This document shows positions 17,530 to 25,935 of a DNA stretch of 64,000 nucleotides, piece after piece (position 1 is the first letter of the stretch; every line of letters begins with the position of its first letter). This DNA is from Agrobacterium tumefaciens str. B6 (GTDB lineage Bacteria; Pseudomonadota; Alphaproteobacteria; Rhizobiales; Rhizobiaceae): the NCBI RefSeq assembly GCF_001541315.1, contig NZ_LMVK01000010.1, positions 1-64,000 of the forward strand, given 5' to 3'. The notes beneath the pieces were generated by a model. That model was given only the letters and a program-made list of their open reading frames with translations. It had not been told where the DNA came from and did no database searches. The translations under genes and the position numbers were made by a program.

Positions 17530-18372
17530 ATGATTGATCTTGAGAGCGTTCGCCTGTTCATTTTTTCCGTCGAGCTCGGCAGCCTGACAAAGGCGGCCGA
17601 GGCGGCGGGAACCGTGCAACCGGTCGTCAGCCAAAAATTGAAGTTGCTGGAGCAGCGTGTCGGCAGGCGGCTGATCGACCGTTCGCCGCGTCATCTGCGG
17701 CTCACGGAGGATGGTGAGGGGTTTCTGCCGAAGGCGCGCGAGTTGCTCGCCAAACACGAGGAAGCACTGACCTTCAATCATGAATCACCGCTGCACTTCA
17801 GCCTGGCTGCGAGTGACCATGCGATCGGGGGCCGCCTTTCGACGGCCATAAGAGCGGTGCGTGCGGCACTTCCTGCCAATGCGGTGATTGAAGTGAATGT
17901 AGGCTTTTCCCGGCACGTGAAGGAAAATTTCGCGTCCGGACAGGCGGACGCCGTCATTTTCAGGCGCAACGGCGGTGGCTCTGACGGCGAAATCCTGCGT
18001 ACTGACAAGCTGGGATGGCGGGCCGCTCCAGACTGGCGGCCACGCGCGAACAGCGCCATCCCGCTGGTGTCGCTGGGAACCGGGTGTGGAGTCCGGGAAA
18101 TTGCGGTGTCGGAGCTTAGAAGAGCCGGCGTGGATTGGCGCGATGCGTTCACCGCCGGAAGCTGCTCGGCGCTCCATGAAGGAATTCTTGCGGGAGCGGG
18201 TGTCGCGCCGCTCGGCGATATTAGCGCCCGTGGCCTGCCCGACAGGGGTGCGGAACTCGGGCTGCCTTCGTTGCCGCCTTCCGATATCGTTCTTCTTTCC
18301 CGTGCAAGAACGCCGGCACACGCATCGGCGATCAGGGCGCTGGCCGCAGCCGTATCGGGCACCGGCGATTAG
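17530..18372 (+). CDS. LysR-family transcriptional regulator
   Basis: A 280-residue LTTR. The winged-helix region is residues 1-60 (VRLFIFSVELGSLTKAAEAAGTVQPVVSQKLKLLEQRVGRRLIDRSPR), followed by a periplasmic-binding-like effector domain. The effector segment DRGAELGLPSLPPSDIVLLSR resembles the DhcR/ArgP-like group seen also at 54.4-55.3 kb in this window. It diverges from the tautomerase gene across 89 bases. Confidence 0.9.
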   Translation: MIDLESVRLFIFSVELGSLTKAAEAAGTVQPVVSQKLKLLEQRVGRRLIDRSPRHLRLTEDGEGFLPKARELLAKHEEALTFNHESPLHFSLAASDHAIGGRLSTAIRAVRAALPANAVIEVNVGFSRHVKENFASGQADAVIFRRNGGGSDGEILRTDKLGWRAAPDWRPRANSAIPLVSLGTGCGVREIAVSELRRAGVDWRDAFTAGSCSALHEGILAGAGVAPLGDISARGLPDRGAELGLPSLPPSDIVLLSRARTPAHASAIRALAAAVSGTGD

Positions 18373-18519
18373 GTGAAGGGGCGGGCGTGCTTTAGTTTCC
18401 GGCTGCTGTTCGCAGCCCACGGTCAAGTGCGAAGCGCCTTCCTGATATCAAAACCATTCGGGAGGCACGCTTTACGCTATCAATGGGGATCATCCCTTTG
18501 TGGATAACGTATAGTGACG

Positions 18520-18924
18520 TCAGCTCGCATTGCTCAAATCCATGTAAGCGGGTTCAAACTCGTGGCCATCGGGATCGGCGAAGGTGCGGAGATACATGAA
18601 ACCCAGATCCTGCGGCTCTCGAACATCCGCCTGTCCGCCCGCTTTTGCCGCGGCGTCAACCATGGCATCCACCTCTTCGCGGCTGTCGCGCGAAAGAGCA
18701 ATCAGCATGCCGTTTGTTTTGTGAGCATCGGCGATCGGTTTGGCGGTGAAGGTCTTGTAATAGTCATGCCGCAGTAGCTGGAATGTAATCGTGTCCGACC
18801 ACACCATCGAACTTGCGTCTTCGTTGGAGAACTCCTCGTTCTTCACACAGCCGATTGCCCCGTAGAAGGCGGTTGAAACAGCCAGGTCTTTGACCGGCAG
18901 GTTCAGGAAAATCATTCTGGCCAT
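18520..18924 (-). CDS. VOC-family (glyoxalase/bleomycin-resistance-like) protein
   Basis: A 134-residue single-subunit VOC protein: IFLNLPVKDLAVSTAFYGAIG at the N-terminus and LRTFADPDGHEFEPAYMD at the C-terminus, with the metal-site glutamate/histidine region DPDGHEFE. This subgroup (YKTFTAKPIADAHKTNGMLIALS) is often annotated as a glyoxalase or extradiol-dioxygenase-like lactoylglutathione lyase, but members vary in activity. The start is at MARMIF with a GAGAAAG site upstream. It follows the cupin gene by 27 bases and likely shares its MarR-controlled promoter. Confidence 0.85.
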   Translation of the reverse strand: MARMIFLNLPVKDLAVSTAFYGAIGCVKNEEFSNEDASSMVWSDTITFQLLRHDYYKTFTAKPIADAHKTNGMLIALSRDSREEVDAMVDAAAKAGGQADVREPQDLGFMYLRTFADPDGHEFEPAYMDLSNAS

Positions 18925-18951
18925 TGTCTTTCTCCTCATGTTGGAACGGAA

Positions 18952-19287
18952 TTACAGGAAGGTCTGCTGGAAGGTCTCACTCGGATGGATGCAGATGATC
19001 TCCAGCCGGTCCGTACCGATATTTTCGAAGCGATGGGGGATATTGGCAGGCCCGACGACGATGTCTCCCGACGAGCCCCGCGCCCTCTGATCGCCGATTG
19101 TGAACTCGGCCTCGCCTTTGCGCACCACCCAGGTTTCGGCATAGGGGTGAACATGCAGATCAGGGCCGCGACCCGGATCGGCATTGACGAGAAAGATGGA
19201 TACGGCGCTTCCGTATTCGTATCCTTCATAACGCACTGTCCGGCTCTCGCCGGGCTTCGGCTCGTGATGACGGCGTATGGAAAACAT
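18952..19287 (-). CDS. Cupin-domain protein
   Basis: A 111-residue single cupin. Cupin motif 1 is LHVHPYAETWVVRKGEAEF (two histidines and a glutamate as metal ligands) and motif 2 is GPANIPHRFENIG (histidine ligand). The start at MFSIRRHHE is set by a GGAGGAG-type site just upstream. It is the first gene of a two-gene operon with the VOC protein and starts 25 bases from the first of three operator palindromes, so it is very likely the main target of the divergent MarR protein. Function could be a small dioxygenase or isomerase. Confidence 0.85.
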   Translation of the reverse strand: MFSIRRHHEPKPGESRTVRYEGYEYGSAVSIFLVNADPGRGPDLHVHPYAETWVVRKGEAEFTIGDQRARGSSGDIVVGPANIPHRFENIGTDRLEIICIHPSETFQQTFL

Positions 19288-19311
19288 CTGGTCTCCTCCC
19301 TGAGACAAAAC

Positions 19312-19378
19312 TATCTTCGCGAGAAGATATATGTGCGATTTATCTTCCTGTCAAGATATCTATCTTCTCGCAAAGATA
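19312..19378. promoter_or_regulatory. Three MarR-type operator palindromes
   Basis: Three 18-bp palindromes of the form TATCTT-N6-AAGATA occur at 19312-19329, 19341-19358 and 19361-19378. The first has full 7-base arms (TATCTTC / GAAGATA). They fill the gap between the cupin-VOC operon and the divergent MarR gene and would overlap both promoters. Spacing is 29 and 20 bases start to start, about three and two helical turns. Confidence 0.8.
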
Positions 19379-19435
19379 TATTCACGGAGCAGGCAAAGCC
19401 GTATATGGTTTTCAGAGTGGTAATGGGGTGATGAG

Positions 19436-19981
19436 ATGAAGCAGGCGATGCCGGACACGACGGCGGATCGGACGATTGAAACTGACAGGGAAGATCATGT
19501 GGATCGTCTCCGTGGCCAGTGGGCGCGGGAACTGCCTGATATCGATACCGAGCCGATGGCTATCTTCGGGCGCGCCAAACGGCTCAGCAACCTTCTGGCA
19601 CCGTCAATAGAAGAGACATTCGCCGGCTTTGGTCTCGATCGCGGCGAGTTCGATGTTATTGCCACATTGCGCCGGTCGGGACCGCCCTACCAGCTGACGC
19701 CGACGGAGATGTACACGACGCTGATGCTCTCTTCAGGCGGCCTGACGCACAGGCTCGACCGGTTGGAAAAGGCCGGCCTCATCGAGCGCAGAAAATCGAA
19801 GCTTGATGGGCGCAGCGTCGTTGTGTGCCTTATGCCGGCCGGCATCGAGCTGGCGGAAAAGGCGTTTCGCCGGGACATGAGAAGCGAACTGAATTTCCTG
19901 CAGGGCCTCACTCCGGACGAGCGCGAGAACCTCGCGGCGCTGCTGAAAAAACTGGTGCTGGATATCGAGGCCCGGGTGTAG
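19436..19981 (+). CDS. MarR-family transcriptional regulator
   Basis: A 181-residue winged-helix regulator. The core is residues about 45-170: LSNLLAPSIEETFAGFGLDRGEFDVIATLRRSG, then the recognition helix in LTPTEMYTTLMLSSGGLTHRLDRLEKAGLIERRKS and the wing DGRSVVVCLMPAGI. The first 40 residues are an acidic extension. It probably represses itself and the cupin-VOC operon through the three palindromes at 19312-19378. Confidence 0.92.
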   Translation: MKQAMPDTTADRTIETDREDHVDRLRGQWARELPDIDTEPMAIFGRAKRLSNLLAPSIEETFAGFGLDRGEFDVIATLRRSGPPYQLTPTEMYTTLMLSSGGLTHRLDRLEKAGLIERRKSKLDGRSVVVCLMPAGIELAEKAFRRDMRSELNFLQGLTPDERENLAALLKKLVLDIEARV

Positions 19982-20070
19982 CTTCTGGTGCAAATCAGAG
20001 GCTGTTACCGCGCACCTACGGTTTGCGCCGCCACCAGCCGGGATGTCGTAGAAGGTATTTTCTAAAGAGA

Positions 20071-20967
20071 TCATTGTGTTTTCCAGGTCTCGAGCAGCAT
20101 CCTCACAAATTTTTCGGCGGCTGGGGAAAGAGCACTGCTTCGCCTTTGCACGATGCCGATCGTACGGGAGACCACCGGGTTGACGATCGGCCGGGTGATG
20201 AGGAATGGATGATCGTCCTGCGGCGTTGCCAGCCGCGGCAGGACTGAAATCCCAAGACCGGCTTCGACGAGACCGAGCGATGTGTTGAGATGCGTGACCT
20301 CATAAAACCAGTTCAATTTCAGATTGTGCCGTGCAAGCGCGCTGTCCAGAAGCGTCCTGTTGCCGCTTGAACGATCCACGACGACCAGCGGATAGGCCTC
20401 CAGCTGGTCCCACTCGATCGTTTCGAACGCTGCCAGAGGGTGGTCTTTTCGCATTGCCAGCACGAAGGGGTCATCGATGAGTGGCTCGAATGAAAGCTCG
20501 GGATCGGAATTGCCCATCAGGTTGATGCCGAATTCCACCTCGCCTCTGGCGACCGCCTGCAGACCCTCATTGGCTGTCAGATCCCTGATCCGCAGCCTTA
20601 TGTGGGGATATTGCTGGCTGAAGGTCTTGATAACGGTCGGAAGAAAGTAAAAAGCGGCAGTGGGGACGCAGGCCATCGTAATAAGCCCGCGCCTTTGCGC
20701 GCCGTCCTTCATGGCAAAAAGCGATCCGTCAAATTCCTCGAGCATACGCCGGACGAGCGGCATGACTTCCTGCCCCATGGCGGTAGGCGCGACGTGGCGC
20801 GTCGTTCTTTCCAGAAGTGGCGCCCCGATGGCCTGCTCCAGTTTCTGGATGCGGCGGGTGAGCGCCGGTTGCGAGATGTGCAGCGCCTCGGCGGCCCTGT
20901 GGAAACTGGCGAGTTCAACCACCGCTTGAAATGCCCGCAGATCCAGAATTTCACAATTGATGCTCAT
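20071..20967 (-). CDS. LysR-family transcriptional regulator of the galD-like operon
   Basis: A 298-residue LTTR with N-terminal LRAFQAVVELASFHRAAEALHISQPALTRRIQKLEQAIGAPLLERTTR and a complete effector domain. It is divergent from the PrpF/GalD-like gene, 105 bases apart, and is the likely activator of the tautomerase-ABC transporter operon. ATTGCATTT (20989-20997) and its complement AAATGCAAT (21051-21059) mark a candidate pair of recognition half-sites in the gap. Confidence 0.9.
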   Translation of the reverse strand: MSINCEILDLRAFQAVVELASFHRAAEALHISQPALTRRIQKLEQAIGAPLLERTTRHVAPTAMGQEVMPLVRRMLEEFDGSLFAMKDGAQRRGLITMACVPTAAFYFLPTVIKTFSQQYPHIRLRIRDLTANEGLQAVARGEVEFGINLMGNSDPELSFEPLIDDPFVLAMRKDHPLAAFETIEWDQLEAYPLVVVDRSSGNRTLLDSALARHNLKLNWFYEVTHLNTSLGLVEAGLGISVLPRLATPQDDHPFLITRPIVNPVVSRTIGIVQRRSSALSPAAEKFVRMLLETWKTQ

Positions 20968-20988
20968 AACGCAATAAAACTCCAAAAC

Positions 20989-21059
20989 ATTGCATTTAAC
21001 AGATTAGACTCTTTTGCTCATATTGCAACAACACGGCGTATTGATCCGCCAAATGCAAT
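20989..21059. promoter_or_regulatory. Inverted half-sites between LysR and galD-like genes
   Basis: ATTGCATTT at 20989-20997 and AAATGCAAT at 21051-21059 are perfect complements separated by 53 bases, with a third related ATTGCAA near 21032. They lie in the divergent promoter region and suit the multi-site binding of a LysR tetramer. Inferred. Confidence 0.5.
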
Positions 21060-21072
21060 ATTGAGGCAACCC

Positions 21073-22155
21073 ATGAACGATCTGCTGAAGATACCCTGTG
21101 TGCTGATGCGCGGTGGAACGTCGCGTGGACCGTTCTTTCTTGCATCCGATCTTCCGCGTGATCGAGCAGACCGGGACGCGGCCCTTCTTTCCATCATGGG
21201 GTCGGGCCATCCGTTGCAGATCGACGGCATTGGCGGGGGCAATCCGGTCACGTCCAAAGTTGCGATTATCGGACCTTCCACGGTCAGGGGCGCCGACATA
21301 GATTATCTGTTCGCACAGGTTCGGACCGACAGGCAGTATGTCGACTATTCGCCAAACTGCGGAAACATGCTGGCCGCCGTCGGCCCCTTCGCCATCGAAG
21401 CGGGGCTTGTCGAAGCGCAGGGCAACGATACTCTTGTGAGAATTCATAACGTGAATACCGGCAAGCTGATCGAGGCGAAGGTCCCGACACGCGGCCGCGA
21501 GGTTATTTATCTCGGCGACGCCTCGATCGACGGTGTTCCGGGCCTGGCGGCGCCCATCGCATTGACATTCATGGATGCAGCAGGTGCGAAAACCGGCAAG
21601 CTGCTGCCCACCGGAAAGCCGGTTGACGTGATCGATGGGGTCAACGTGACGGCCATAGACTGCGCCATTCCGATGGTTCTCATCCGCGCAGCAGATCTCG
21701 GCATGACGGGTTACGAGGATCCGCAAACCCTGAGCGCCAACAAAGACCTTATTGAACGGATGACGCGCATCCGCATTGAGGCTGGAAAGTTGATGGGAAT
21801 GGGTGATGTAAAAGACATGGTCATTCCGAAACCGGTGCTCGTTGCGCCCGCCCGTAAAGGTGGCACTCTCTCGGTACGGTATTTCATGCCTAACGAGTGT
21901 CATCCCGCACTGGCGACGACCGGTGCTGTTGGCATCGCAACGGCGGCTGTCACCAAAGGCTCCGTCGCATATGATGTGGCCGGAGGCCTTTCGGTGCCCA
22001 CCCAGATCCGCATCGAACATCCCGCCGGCTGCCTCGACGTGCAGTTGGAAATGCGAAACGGCGCAATAACGGCCGGACTTGTAAGGACGGCGCGCAGGCT
22101 TTTCGAAGGCTTTGCCTTCGCCAAACCAACCGCTGCGATTGAAGACGCAGCCTAG
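21073..22155 (+). CDS. PrpF-family protein, 4-oxalomesaconate tautomerase-like
   Basis: A 360-residue PrpF/DapF-fold isomerase. Signatures are PCVLMRGGTSRGPFF at residues 6-20, DGIGGGNPVTSKVAII, DYSPNCGNMLAAVGPFAIE and NECHPALATTGAVGIATA; the Cys in SPNCGN and the Lys in TSKVA fit the family's catalytic residues. Members isomerise double bonds of small tri/tetracarboxylates: 4-oxalomesaconate tautomerase (GalD, gallate catabolism) and methylaconitate isomerase (PrpF). The sequence reads closer to GalD to me, but no gallate dioxygenase is nearby. It heads an apparent operon with an ABC importer. Confidence 0.8.
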   Translation: MNDLLKIPCVLMRGGTSRGPFFLASDLPRDRADRDAALLSIMGSGHPLQIDGIGGGNPVTSKVAIIGPSTVRGADIDYLFAQVRTDRQYVDYSPNCGNMLAAVGPFAIEAGLVEAQGNDTLVRIHNVNTGKLIEAKVPTRGREVIYLGDASIDGVPGLAAPIALTFMDAAGAKTGKLLPTGKPVDVIDGVNVTAIDCAIPMVLIRAADLGMTGYEDPQTLSANKDLIERMTRIRIEAGKLMGMGDVKDMVIPKPVLVAPARKGGTLSVRYFMPNECHPALATTGAVGIATAAVTKGSVAYDVAGGLSVPTQIRIEHPAGCLDVQLEMRNGAITAGLVRTARRLFEGFAFAKPTAAIEDAA

Positions 22156-22203
22156 ACGCGGCCATAGTGGCGCAAAATATAGTCAAACCGGGAGGAGACC
22201 CTT

Positions 22204-23205
22204 ATGCGTAAATATCTGCTTGCAACCGCCGCGCTCTGTGCGCTGGCGGCATCCGCCAATGCCGAATCCGTCAGAATGAGCGTTGGCTCGTACAACCTCA
22301 ACAACCTGCCTTTCCCCGTGGCCGCCAGTCTAGGCTTCTACAAGGAGGAAGGCCTTGATGTAACGACCGAGAACTTTGCCCAGGGTGGCTCGAAGGTGCT
22401 TCAGGCACTGGTTGCCGGTTCCACCGACGTTGCCGTGGGTTTCTACGATCATACGATCCAGATGCAGTCGCAGAACAAGCACGTGGTCGGCTTCGTGCAG
22501 CTCGCCCGTAACTCGGGTCTGGTTCTCGCCGGCAAGAGCGACACCGATTTCGATCCGGCCAAGCCCGAGACGATCAAGGGCAAGAAGGTCGGCATCACGT
22601 CGCCCGGCTCCTCTTCGGACTTCTTCATTCGCTACTACATGAAGCAGCATAATCTCAGCGACAACGACATTTCCATCATCGGTGTCGGTTCGGGCGCTGC
22701 GGCCGTTGCAGCCCTGCAGCAGGGCAAGATCGATCTGCTCGTCAATTACGACCCTGCCGCGACCATCGTCGTGGAGCGCGGGCTCGGCAAGATCCTCATC
22801 GATGCCCGTAGTGATCAGGGCGCCAAGGATGTCTACGGCGGCATCTATCCGACATCAGTTCTTTACGCGACGCAGGATTATATCAACGCCAATCCCGAAG
22901 TGATCCAGAAGGTCACCAATGCAACGGTTCGGGCTCTGCACTGGATGAAGCAGCATTCTGCGGAAGAAATCGTCGCAAAGCTTCCCGATGATTTCGTGTC
23001 CGGCGACAAGCAGACTTACATCAAGGCAGTTGAAGCGGCCAAGGCGATCTTCTCCGAAGATGGCAAGTTTGAGCCTGCCGATCTCGAAACGCCGCTGGCC
23101 GTCCTGAAAAGTTTCAACGATGCGGTCGCAAAGGCGACGATCGATCTCAACACCACCTACACCAACAAGTTCGTCGAGGCCGCGGCCTCGAAGGCCGCAA
23201 ACTGA
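22204..23205 (+). CDS. NitT/TauT-type ABC transporter substrate-binding protein
   Basis: A 333-residue periplasmic binding protein with a Sec signal peptide (MRKYLLATAALCALAASANA). The mature part follows the SsuA/ThiY/TauA pattern: NLPFPVAASLGFYKEEGLDVT, GSTDVAVGFYDHTIQMQ and KGKKVGITSPGSSSDFFIRYY. A GGGAGGAG ribosome site precedes the ATG. It lies 48 bases after the galD-like gene, so its ligand is probably the compound, or a precursor of the compound, that the tautomerase handles. Confidence 0.88.
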   Translation: MRKYLLATAALCALAASANAESVRMSVGSYNLNNLPFPVAASLGFYKEEGLDVTTENFAQGGSKVLQALVAGSTDVAVGFYDHTIQMQSQNKHVVGFVQLARNSGLVLAGKSDTDFDPAKPETIKGKKVGITSPGSSSDFFIRYYMKQHNLSDNDISIIGVGSGAAAVAALQQGKIDLLVNYDPAATIVVERGLGKILIDARSDQGAKDVYGGIYPTSVLYATQDYINANPEVIQKVTNATVRALHWMKQHSAEEIVAKLPDDFVSGDKQTYIKAVEAAKAIFSEDGKFEPADLETPLAVLKSFNDAVAKATIDLNTTYTNKFVEAAASKAAN

Positions 23206-23214
23206 GAGGCCGCC

Positions 23215-24036
23215 ATGTCTTCGCCAGCCAGAAAGCTAGAACCCGTGACGGAACTCAAACCCCAGCCGATGGTGGCAATCGACGACGTGACCATGGCGTT
23301 CGGTTCGTTTGTTGCCGTGCAAAACGTAAATCTCAAGGTCGGCGATGGCGAGTTTCTCTCCATCGTTGGGCCGACGGGATGCGGAAAGTCCACCATTCTC
23401 AACGCCATCGCGGGCCTGTTGAAGCCAGCGCAGGGCAAGGTTTCCATCGACGGTTCGCTCGTCAAGGGCGTACAGAACAACATCGGATATCTGTTCCAGC
23501 AGGACGCGCTTCTTCCCTGGAAGACCGCGTTTCAGAATGTCGAGCTTGGCTTGATGTTCCGCGGCGTTCCCGAAAATGAGCGGCGCGCCAAGGTTCAGGC
23601 CTGGCTTGAAAAGGTTGGCCTGAAGGGTTTCGGAGACCGTTTTCCGCACCAGCTCTCCGGTGGACAGCGCAAACGCGTGCAGATGGCGCAGGCGCTCATT
23701 ACCGAGCCGAAGGTCATCCTGATGGATGAACCCTTCTCCGCATTGGATATTCATACCCGCCACCTCATGCAGAATGAATTGCTGCGCCTGTGGCAGGAGG
23801 ATCGCCGTGCGGTGGTGATGATCACCCATGATCTGGAAGAGGCGATTGCGCTCGGAGACCGGGTTGTCGTTCTCGCTGCAGGCCCGAAAAGCAGAGTCAT
23901 CGAGAGTTTCCCTGTCGATCTTGAACGGCCCCGCAACGTTGCGGAAATCAAACTCGATCCAAAATTCATGACGCTCTATCGCGATATATGGGCGTCCCTG
24001 CGTGGCGAAGTGGAGAAAAGCTATGCAAGCCGTTAA
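23215..24036 (+). CDS. NitT/TauT-type ABC transporter ATPase
   Basis: A 273-residue ABC ATPase: Walker A GPTGCGKST at about residue 60, Q-loop LFQQDALLPW, signature LSGGQRKRVQMAQAL, Walker B VILMDEPFSALD and the switch histidine in ITHDLEEA. The LLPW after the Q-loop is typical of the SsuB/TauB group. The permease start lies 14 bases before this gene's stop. Confidence 0.93.
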   Translation: MSSPARKLEPVTELKPQPMVAIDDVTMAFGSFVAVQNVNLKVGDGEFLSIVGPTGCGKSTILNAIAGLLKPAQGKVSIDGSLVKGVQNNIGYLFQQDALLPWKTAFQNVELGLMFRGVPENERRAKVQAWLEKVGLKGFGDRFPHQLSGGQRKRVQMAQALITEPKVILMDEPFSALDIHTRHLMQNELLRLWQEDRRAVVMITHDLEEAIALGDRVVVLAAGPKSRVIESFPVDLERPRNVAEIKLDPKFMTLYRDIWASLRGEVEKSYASR

Positions 24037-24799
24037 TGTTCGTATCATCCAGATCGTTCTTCTGGTCGTGCTTTTGGGCGGGTGGCAGCTCGGTGTCACC
24101 TCGGGCGCCATCGACCGCTTCTTCTTTCCCGCGCCCTATGACATCGTCAAACAGGTGATTGACTGGGTTGCCGATGCCGGTTTTTACAAGCATGTCGGCA
24201 TCACGCTGAGCGAAACGGTGCTTGGCTATATCATCGGAACAGGTCTCGGCGTCGGCGCCGGCGTCTGGCTGGGCCTCAGCCCCTTCGTCGCCCGCGTGCT
24301 TGATCCGTTCATCAAGGCCGTGAACGCCATTCCGCGTGTCGTTCTGGCCCCGATCTTCGTGCTCTGGCTCGGTCTTGGCCTGTGGTCGAAGGTTGCGCTT
24401 GCGGTTACGCTCGTCTTCTTCGTCACGTTCTTCAACGCGATGCAGGGCGTGCGCGAGGTGAACCCGGTCGTGCTTTCCAATACCCGCATTCTTGGTGCGA
24501 AGCGCTCGGATCTGCTGCGTCATGTCTATTTCCCGGCGGCGGCGAGCTGGATCTTATCGTCGCTGCGCACTTCCGTCGGATTTGCGGTGGTCGGCGCAAT
24601 CATCGGCGAATATCTGGGAGCTTCCGCTGGCCTCGGTTACCTGATCGCCCGCTCGGAAGGAAACTTCGATGCGGTCGGCGTTTTTGCGGGCATCATCATC
24701 CTCGCGGTCTTTGTTCTTGTTATTGACCTCATTCTGGATTTTGCGGAGAAGAGGTTGATTACCTGGCGACCGAATGCAGGCGAGGAGCGGCCTGCGTAA
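24023..24799 (+). CDS. NitT/TauT-type ABC transporter permease
   Basis: A 258-residue SsuC/TauC-like permease with about six spans. The EAA loop is NTRILGAKRSDLLRHVYFPAAASWILSSLR. Start chosen at MQAVNVRII, inside the end of the ATPase gene. It completes a standard three-part importer (binding protein, ATPase, permease), and a terminator follows at 24826-24850. Confidence 0.9.
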   Translation: MQAVNVRIIQIVLLVVLLGGWQLGVTSGAIDRFFFPAPYDIVKQVIDWVADAGFYKHVGITLSETVLGYIIGTGLGVGAGVWLGLSPFVARVLDPFIKAVNAIPRVVLAPIFVLWLGLGLWSKVALAVTLVFFVTFFNAMQGVREVNPVVLSNTRILGAKRSDLLRHVYFPAAASWILSSLRTSVGFAVVGAIIGEYLGASAGLGYLIARSEGNFDAVGVFAGIIILAVFVLVIDLILDFAEKRLITWRPNAGEERPA

Positions 24800-24825
24800 G
24801 CGGACTGAAACAGGAATATTCCGTC

Positions 24826-24850
24826 GGGGCGGTCGTTGATCGCCCCTTTT
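24826..24850 (+). terminator. Terminator of the galD-like/ABC operon
   Basis: GGGGCG and CGCCCC form a stem around a 9-base loop, followed by TTTT. It lies 27 bases past the permease stop. Confidence 0.75.
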
Positions 24851-25359
24851 AAATGCCTGAGCCTTGCACGCAAAATAGGGCGTTCAAATCCTTCCATCCG
24901 CTAGACCAATTGCGATGCTGGACATCTATTGCGCCGATTTCGACACCGCCTTCATGCCGCCGGACTCGGGCTGCCTCGAACTCGCCGGCTCCATCGATCT
25001 TGATGCGCACCGTTTGCTTGCGGCCCTGTTCGACAAGGGCCGGCAGGCTTGCGCGGACCTCAGCTACTTCGACGACGCGCTGCTTGAACCCGCGCAGGTC
25101 GCGATATTGCTGAACATCCTCCTGATAAACGAATATGTTCTGAAAGGTAACGCGTGAAGGCAGATGGCGAGCTCTCTTCTGGCTTGCCTTTGGCGAGATG
25201 CTCCTATTGGCCGGAGGCTTTACGCTGCTTTTGCTTGTGCTGCTGGTGCCTTCGCGGCTTCTAAGCTTCCCGATCGCAGGTGCATGTGTGCTGGCCAGCC
25301 TGCCTCTCTCGACGTATAACTCCACCGATTCCGTCGTATGAACGAAGCTAGGGATACCC
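24851..25359. other. Intergenic stretch with weak or decayed reading frames
   Basis: About 510 bases without a confident gene. Besides the 80-codon frame listed separately, the plus strand at about 25144-25341 encodes a hydrophobic stretch (LLLAGGFTLLLLVLLVPSRLL, then FPIAGACVLASLPLSTYNS) ending in TGA at 25339-25341, with no good start. It looks like the tail of a membrane protein whose front is gone, or a spurious frame. Confidence 0.35.
24915..25157 (+). CDS. Hypothetical small protein
   Basis: An 80-codon frame, acidic and leucine-rich (IDLDAHRLLAALFDKGRQACADLSYFDDALLEPAQVAIL). No ribosome site is visible before the ATG and no family is recognised. It may be a remnant of the same lost gene as the hydrophobic frame just downstream, in a different phase. 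Confidence 0.25.
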   Translation: MLDIYCADFDTAFMPPDSGCLELAGSIDLDAHRLLAALFDKGRQACADLSYFDDALLEPAQVAILLNILLINEYVLKGNA

Positions 25360-25935
25360 ATGTTCGAGAGGTGTGTTTGGCATAATGAGCCGCAGCAATG
25401 GTCGCTCGATAACCAGGTCCTCCACGTCACCACTGATAAAGGCTCCGATTTCTGGCGTGAGACCTATTATGGCTTTACGCGCGATAGCGGGCACTTCTTC
25501 GGAATGGAATGGCAGGGGGATTTCACCGCTTCATTGCGGATCCATGGACGTTATGAGGAACTGTACGATCAGGCAGGGATCATGGTCCGGATTGATGAGT
25601 CACACTGGATCAAGGCGGGTATCGAATTGTCGGACGGTGTTGCCTGCATCGGCAATGTGCTGACTCTGGGTCGCTCGGACTGGTCCACAACTGCCTACGC
25701 AGGCGACGCGTCTGATCTGTATCTGCGCGTCACCGTTGCGGATGGCGTGCTGCGCGTTCAAACATCCGCTGATGGAATCCGCTGGCCTCTTCTAAAACTT
25801 TGCCCGTTTCCAAAATCGCAATTTTATCAGGTCGGGCCCATGTGCTGCACACCGGAGCGCGAGGGCCTGGAGGTCAGGTTTTCCGAGTTCCGTGTTGGAC
25901 CTCCGCTCGGCAAAGCCCTTCATGACCTGACGTGA
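25360..25935 (+). CDS. DUF1349 domain protein (concanavalin-like fold)
   Basis: A 191-residue protein with no signal peptide. The motif run DKGSDFWRETYYGFTRDSGHFF, YDQAGIMVRIDESHWIKAGIELSDG and LYLRVTVADGVLRVQTSADGIRWPLLKLCPFP is characteristic of DUF1349, a family of beta-sandwich proteins related to yeast Ree1 (enolase regulator). The biochemical role is unknown. It stands alone, upstream of the chemoreceptor, with no obvious operon partner. Confidence 0.85.
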   Translation: MFERCVWHNEPQQWSLDNQVLHVTTDKGSDFWRETYYGFTRDSGHFFGMEWQGDFTASLRIHGRYEELYDQAGIMVRIDESHWIKAGIELSDGVACIGNVLTLGRSDWSTTAYAGDASDLYLRVTVADGVLRVQTSADGIRWPLLKLCPFPKSQFYQVGPMCCTPEREGLEVRFSEFRVGPPLGKALHDLT

